This document shows, piece by piece, positions 3,756-5,529 of a DNA stretch of 5,529 nucleotides. Under the pieces are notes generated by a model. It was not told the DNA's origin. It ran no database searches and saw nothing but the letters and a program-made list of their open reading frames with translations. The first letter of the stretch is position 1, and every line of letters starts with the position of its first letter. Source of the stretch: Melioribacteraceae bacterium (lineage in GTDB: Bacteria; Bacteroidota; Ignavibacteria; Ignavibacteriales; Melioribacteraceae); the NCBI GenBank assembly GCA_015486905.1, contig WFQV01000387.1:1-5529 (forward strand). Direction: 5' to 3'. The position numbers were made by a program, and so were the translations under genes.

Positions 3756-4764
3756 TGTAATTATTTCCCGAGAGGAGCTTCGCCCTTTCGCTAAAGGGGA
3801 TTCCTTAGCCGACCTTACCAAAGCCTTGTTAAATCAGCAGAAAACCTCGTGGGAGCTTCTGCGTAAAAATTACGAGTCCCTCAACAAAATTGAAATTAAA
3901 ACTTTTAGTTTCGACGGCTTTGAAATTAAAGTACAGTTTAATCCGGGTAGAATAACATCCTCGACCGCTAAAGTTGATGCGGCTTCAATTAAAGCACGGA
4001 AATGTTTCCTTTGCTTGGAAAACCTACCGGAAGGACAGAGGGGAATTCCCTTCAACGAGGACTATTTGATTTTGGCAAATCCTTACCCGATTTTCCGTGA
4101 GCATTTCACTATTCCTTCTCTAATTCATCAGCCCCAATATTTGAAACCTGCTATTAATGATTTGTTAAAACTTTCCAAGGAGTTGGGAAAATATTACGTT
4201 GTATTTTACAACGGACCCAAAGCAGGTGCTTCAGCACCGGACCATCTTCACTTTCAAGCGGGTGAGAAAAATTTCCTTCCGCTGTACATAGAAATTAACA
4301 AGCTGAAAGGCGAAAAACTGTTGGAATATTATGTTAACCACAATTTTACTCTTTACCACTCTAAAGATTATTTAAGAAATTTGTTTTTAATAGAATCTTC
4401 CGACGCTAATAAAATAAAAAAAGCAATAGAATCGATTTTAGATTCTCTCCAAGAATTTACCGATTTGGATGAGGAACCAATGATTAACATCCTTTCGTTT
4501 TTTGAAGGTGAAAAATGGAAGATAATTGTTATTCCAAGGGAAAAACACCGCCCGGATTATTATTTTAATGAAGGGGAAGAACAAATTCTTTTTAGCCCCG
4601 CCTCTGTTGACTTGGGGGGAGTTTGCATCACACCGAGGGAAGAAGATTTCAAGAAAATCTCTGCAGATATTCTTGTTGACGCACTTAAGCAAGTAACAAT
4701 TCCACAAGAAAAATTCTTAAGAGTTTTAGCACGACTTAAAGATGTCTGCAAAATTTACTGTTGA
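3748..4764 (+). CDS. GalT/HIT-like protein of the DUF4922 type, predicted nucleotide-sugar phosphorylase
   Basis: The 338-aa protein resembles the GalT/HIT superfamily. CFLC (86-89) sits where GalT has its zinc-binding CxxC. ANPYPIFREHFTIPS (110-124) matches the NPxP...H region. GASAPDHLHFQA (160-171) contains the HxHxQ motif (H166, H168, Q170); by analogy with GalT, H168 would carry the nucleotide as a covalent intermediate. HLHFQA also recalls the GDP-galactose/GDP-glucose phosphorylases. The C-terminal half has a further PREKHRP (263-269) motif. I assign it to DUF4922 from memory of that family. The likely reaction is phosphorolysis or nucleotidyl transfer on a nucleotide sugar, but the substrate cannot be read from sequence. 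The ATG at 3748 overlaps the glycosyltransferase stop by 8 bp and has no clear Shine-Dalgarno, which suggests translational coupling and a shared pathway. Confidence 0.8.
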   Translation: MRNVIISREELRPFAKGDSLADLTKALLNQQKTSWELLRKNYESLNKIEIKTFSFDGFEIKVQFNPGRITSSTAKVDAASIKARKCFLCLENLPEGQRGIPFNEDYLILANPYPIFREHFTIPSLIHQPQYLKPAINDLLKLSKELGKYYVVFYNGPKAGASAPDHLHFQAGEKNFLPLYIEINKLKGEKLLEYYVNHNFTLYHSKDYLRNLFLIESSDANKIKKAIESILDSLQEFTDLDEEPMINILSFFEGEKWKIIVIPREKHRPDYYFNEGEEQILFSPASVDLGGVCITPREEDFKKISADILVDALKQVTIPQEKFLRVLARLKDVCKIYC

Positions 4765-4771
4765 ATTATTA

Positions 4772-4800
4772 TTGCAAAATATTCAGATAGTTAGTAAATT
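4772..4800 (+). promoter_or_regulatory. Candidate sigma70-type promoter of the bS21 gene
   Basis: TTGCAA (4772-4777), a 17-nt spacer and TAAATT (4795-4800) repeat the layout of the HAD promoter. Transcription would start near 4807, giving a leader of about 42 nt. No terminator is seen between the upstream gene and this site, so read-through is also possible. Confidence 0.4.
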
Positions 4801-4837
4801 AAAAAACATTATTTTTTAAATTTAACAAAATTAAGGC

Positions 4838-4844
4838 AGGTGAT
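4838..4844 (+). promoter_or_regulatory. Strong Shine-Dalgarno that decides the bS21 start
   Basis: AGGTGAT is an exact 7-nt match to the sequence complementary to the usual 16S rRNA 3' end. It lies 4 nt before TTG (4849). It overlaps an in-frame GTG at 4840, making that GTG an unlikely start. Confidence 0.7.
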
Positions 4845-4848
4845 ATAT

Positions 4849-5043
4849 TTGGTCGGTATTCAAGTTCAAGAAAACGAAAACATTGACAGAGCTCTAAAAA
4901 GATTTAAGAAAAAATACGAAAGGTCCGGAGTTTTAAAAGAATATAAGAAAAGGACTTTCTATTTGAAGCCTTCAATTGAAAAAAGAATGGAGAGAATGAA
5001 GGCAAGGCGTAGAGCGATGAAAGATTCAATGCGAGACCGATAA
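4849..5043 (+). CDS. rpsU: Small ribosomal subunit protein bS21
   Basis: The 64-aa protein is a full-length bS21, rich in Lys and Arg. NENIDRALKRFKKKYE (9-24) is the typical N-terminal block, followed by SGVLKEYKKRTFYLKPSIEKR (26-46) and a basic tail. bS21 sits on the 30S platform near the 3' end of 16S rRNA and helps start translation. I start it at TTG (4849), read as Met, giving MVGIQVQENEN. A GTG three codons upstream (4840) would add three residues but falls inside the AGGTGAT site. TTG starts are uncommon. In Bacteroidota, where most genes lack Shine-Dalgarno sequences, rpsU is known to keep a strong one, linked to control by bS21 itself; the same may hold here. A strong terminator follows 7 nt after the stop codon. 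Confidence 0.95.
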   Translation: MVGIQVQENENIDRALKRFKKKYERSGVLKEYKKRTFYLKPSIEKRMERMKARRRAMKDSMRDR

Positions 5044-5050
5044 AATTTAA

Positions 5051-5073
5051 CCCCTCTTTTCGAGGGGCTTTTT
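5051..5073 (+). terminator. Intrinsic terminator after bS21, probably bidirectional
   Basis: CCCCTC (5051-5056) pairs perfectly with GAGGGG (5062-5067) across a TTTTC loop and is followed by C and TTTTT (5069-5073). On the minus strand the same hairpin is followed by TTAAATTTT, so it may also end the LOG transcript arriving from the right. Confidence 0.88.
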
Positions 5074-5109
5074 ATATTTGATTTTTAAAATCCTACAAAA
5101 CAACCTTCG

Positions 5110-5529
5110 CTATTCCCTTCCGTAATGATTCCCGTTGTGTAAATAATATTTTGTAAAGTGCTTGGTGATAATATTAAATGCATCGTCAACCGAATCGACA
5201 AAGTCGAATAGTTTGAAGTCCTTTTTATTTACCGTTCCGTATTTTAAGAGTCCTTCAAAGTTAAATATTTCATCCCAGTAGGTTTTGTCGTAAATAATAA
5301 TTTTCATTTCCTTTTTAATTTTACCTGTTTGAACGAGTGTAAGAATTTCCATTAACTCATCCATAGTCCCGAATCCGCCTGGGAAGACCACAAGCGCCTT
5401 GGCGAGATAAGCAAACCAGAATTTTCTCATAAAGAAATAATGAAACTCGAAGGAAAGTTCCGGTGTAACATACGGATTCACGTACTGCTCGAACGGGATG
5501 CTAATGTTTAATCCTATTGATTTACCACC
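5110..5529 (-). CDS. LOG-family protein (nucleoside-monophosphate phosphoribohydrolase type), N-terminus outside window
   Basis: The reading frame is open to the right edge, so the gene is partial: 139 C-terminal residues are present. Numbered from the window edge, GGKSIGLNI (1-9) belongs to the nucleotide-binding fold, EQYVNPY (14-20) follows, R35-K36 are conserved, and PGGFGTMDE (50-58) is the family signature PGGxGTxxE with catalytic Glu58. ELMEILTLVQTGKI (58-71) completes the core. LOG proteins cleave the base from cytokinin-like nucleoside 5'-monophosphates; many were wrongly named lysine decarboxylases. The real substrate here is unknown. A GTG at 5481 lies inside the conserved domain (between EQY and NPY) and is not the start. 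The gene converges on bS21 with a shared terminator between them. Confidence 0.93.
   Translation of the reverse strand, partial: GGKSIGLNISIPFEQYVNPYVTPELSFEFHYFFMRKFWFAYLAKALVVFPGGFGTMDELMEILTLVQTGKIKKEMKIIIYDKTYWDEIFNFEGLLKYGTVNKKDFKLFDFVDSVDDAFNIITKHFTKYYLHNGNHYGRE

Noticed and set aside
3579..3821. Antisense open frame across the glycosyltransferase/GalT-like overlap
   Set aside because: It is a shadow of two clear coding regions.
4438..4751. Two overlapping antisense frames in the GalT-like gene
   Set aside because: They are shadows of the sense frame, with no independent support.
1..5529. CRISPR array
   Set aside because: The tandem words are 7-8 bp with no unique spacers, and no cas gene is present.

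Overview
The window is AT-rich and bacterial. Gene content points to the Bacteroidota/Chlorobiota side of the tree, most likely an Ignavibacteria-type organism. This is an inference from three things: a DUF4922-type GalT/HIT-like protein, a single-RRM RNA-binding protein, and the bS21 sequence style (VGIQVQENENIDRALKRFKKKYE). I could not run a search, so the lineage is not proven.

Layout. 1-598 is gene-free and holds degenerate 8-bp and 7-bp tandem arrays, a 26-bp box, a sigma70-like promoter and a cluster of inverted half-sites. 599-1258 (+) is a HAD-family hydrolase. It converges on an 87-aa RRM protein (1293-1556, -), with a hairpin between them. 1557-2297 is a second long gene-free stretch, holding the RRM leader, further heptad arrays, further copies of the 26-bp box and several inverted repeats. 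2298-3755 (+) is a tandem GT-A glycosyltransferase. It overlaps by 8 bp a GalT/HIT-like predicted nucleotide-sugar phosphorylase (3748-4764, +). 4849-5043 (+) is ribosomal protein bS21 with a TTG start, closed by a strong terminator. 5110-5529 (-) is the C-terminal part of a LOG-family protein that runs off the right edge.

How the genes relate. The glycosyltransferase and the phosphorylase-like protein look like one translationally coupled unit acting on nucleotide sugars or glycans; the substrate cannot be read from sequence. bS21 has its own candidate promoter and an unusually good Shine-Dalgarno sequence. HAD, RRM and LOG are ordinary single genes.

The most unusual content is non-coding. 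A 26-bp ungapped box occurs three times (394-419 +, 2111-2136 +, 1728-1753 -). Each copy points toward a gene and starts 187-205 bp upstream of its start codon. Two copies directly follow arrays of drifting 7-bp words. I see no tRNA, rRNA, CRISPR array, transposase or complete mobile element.
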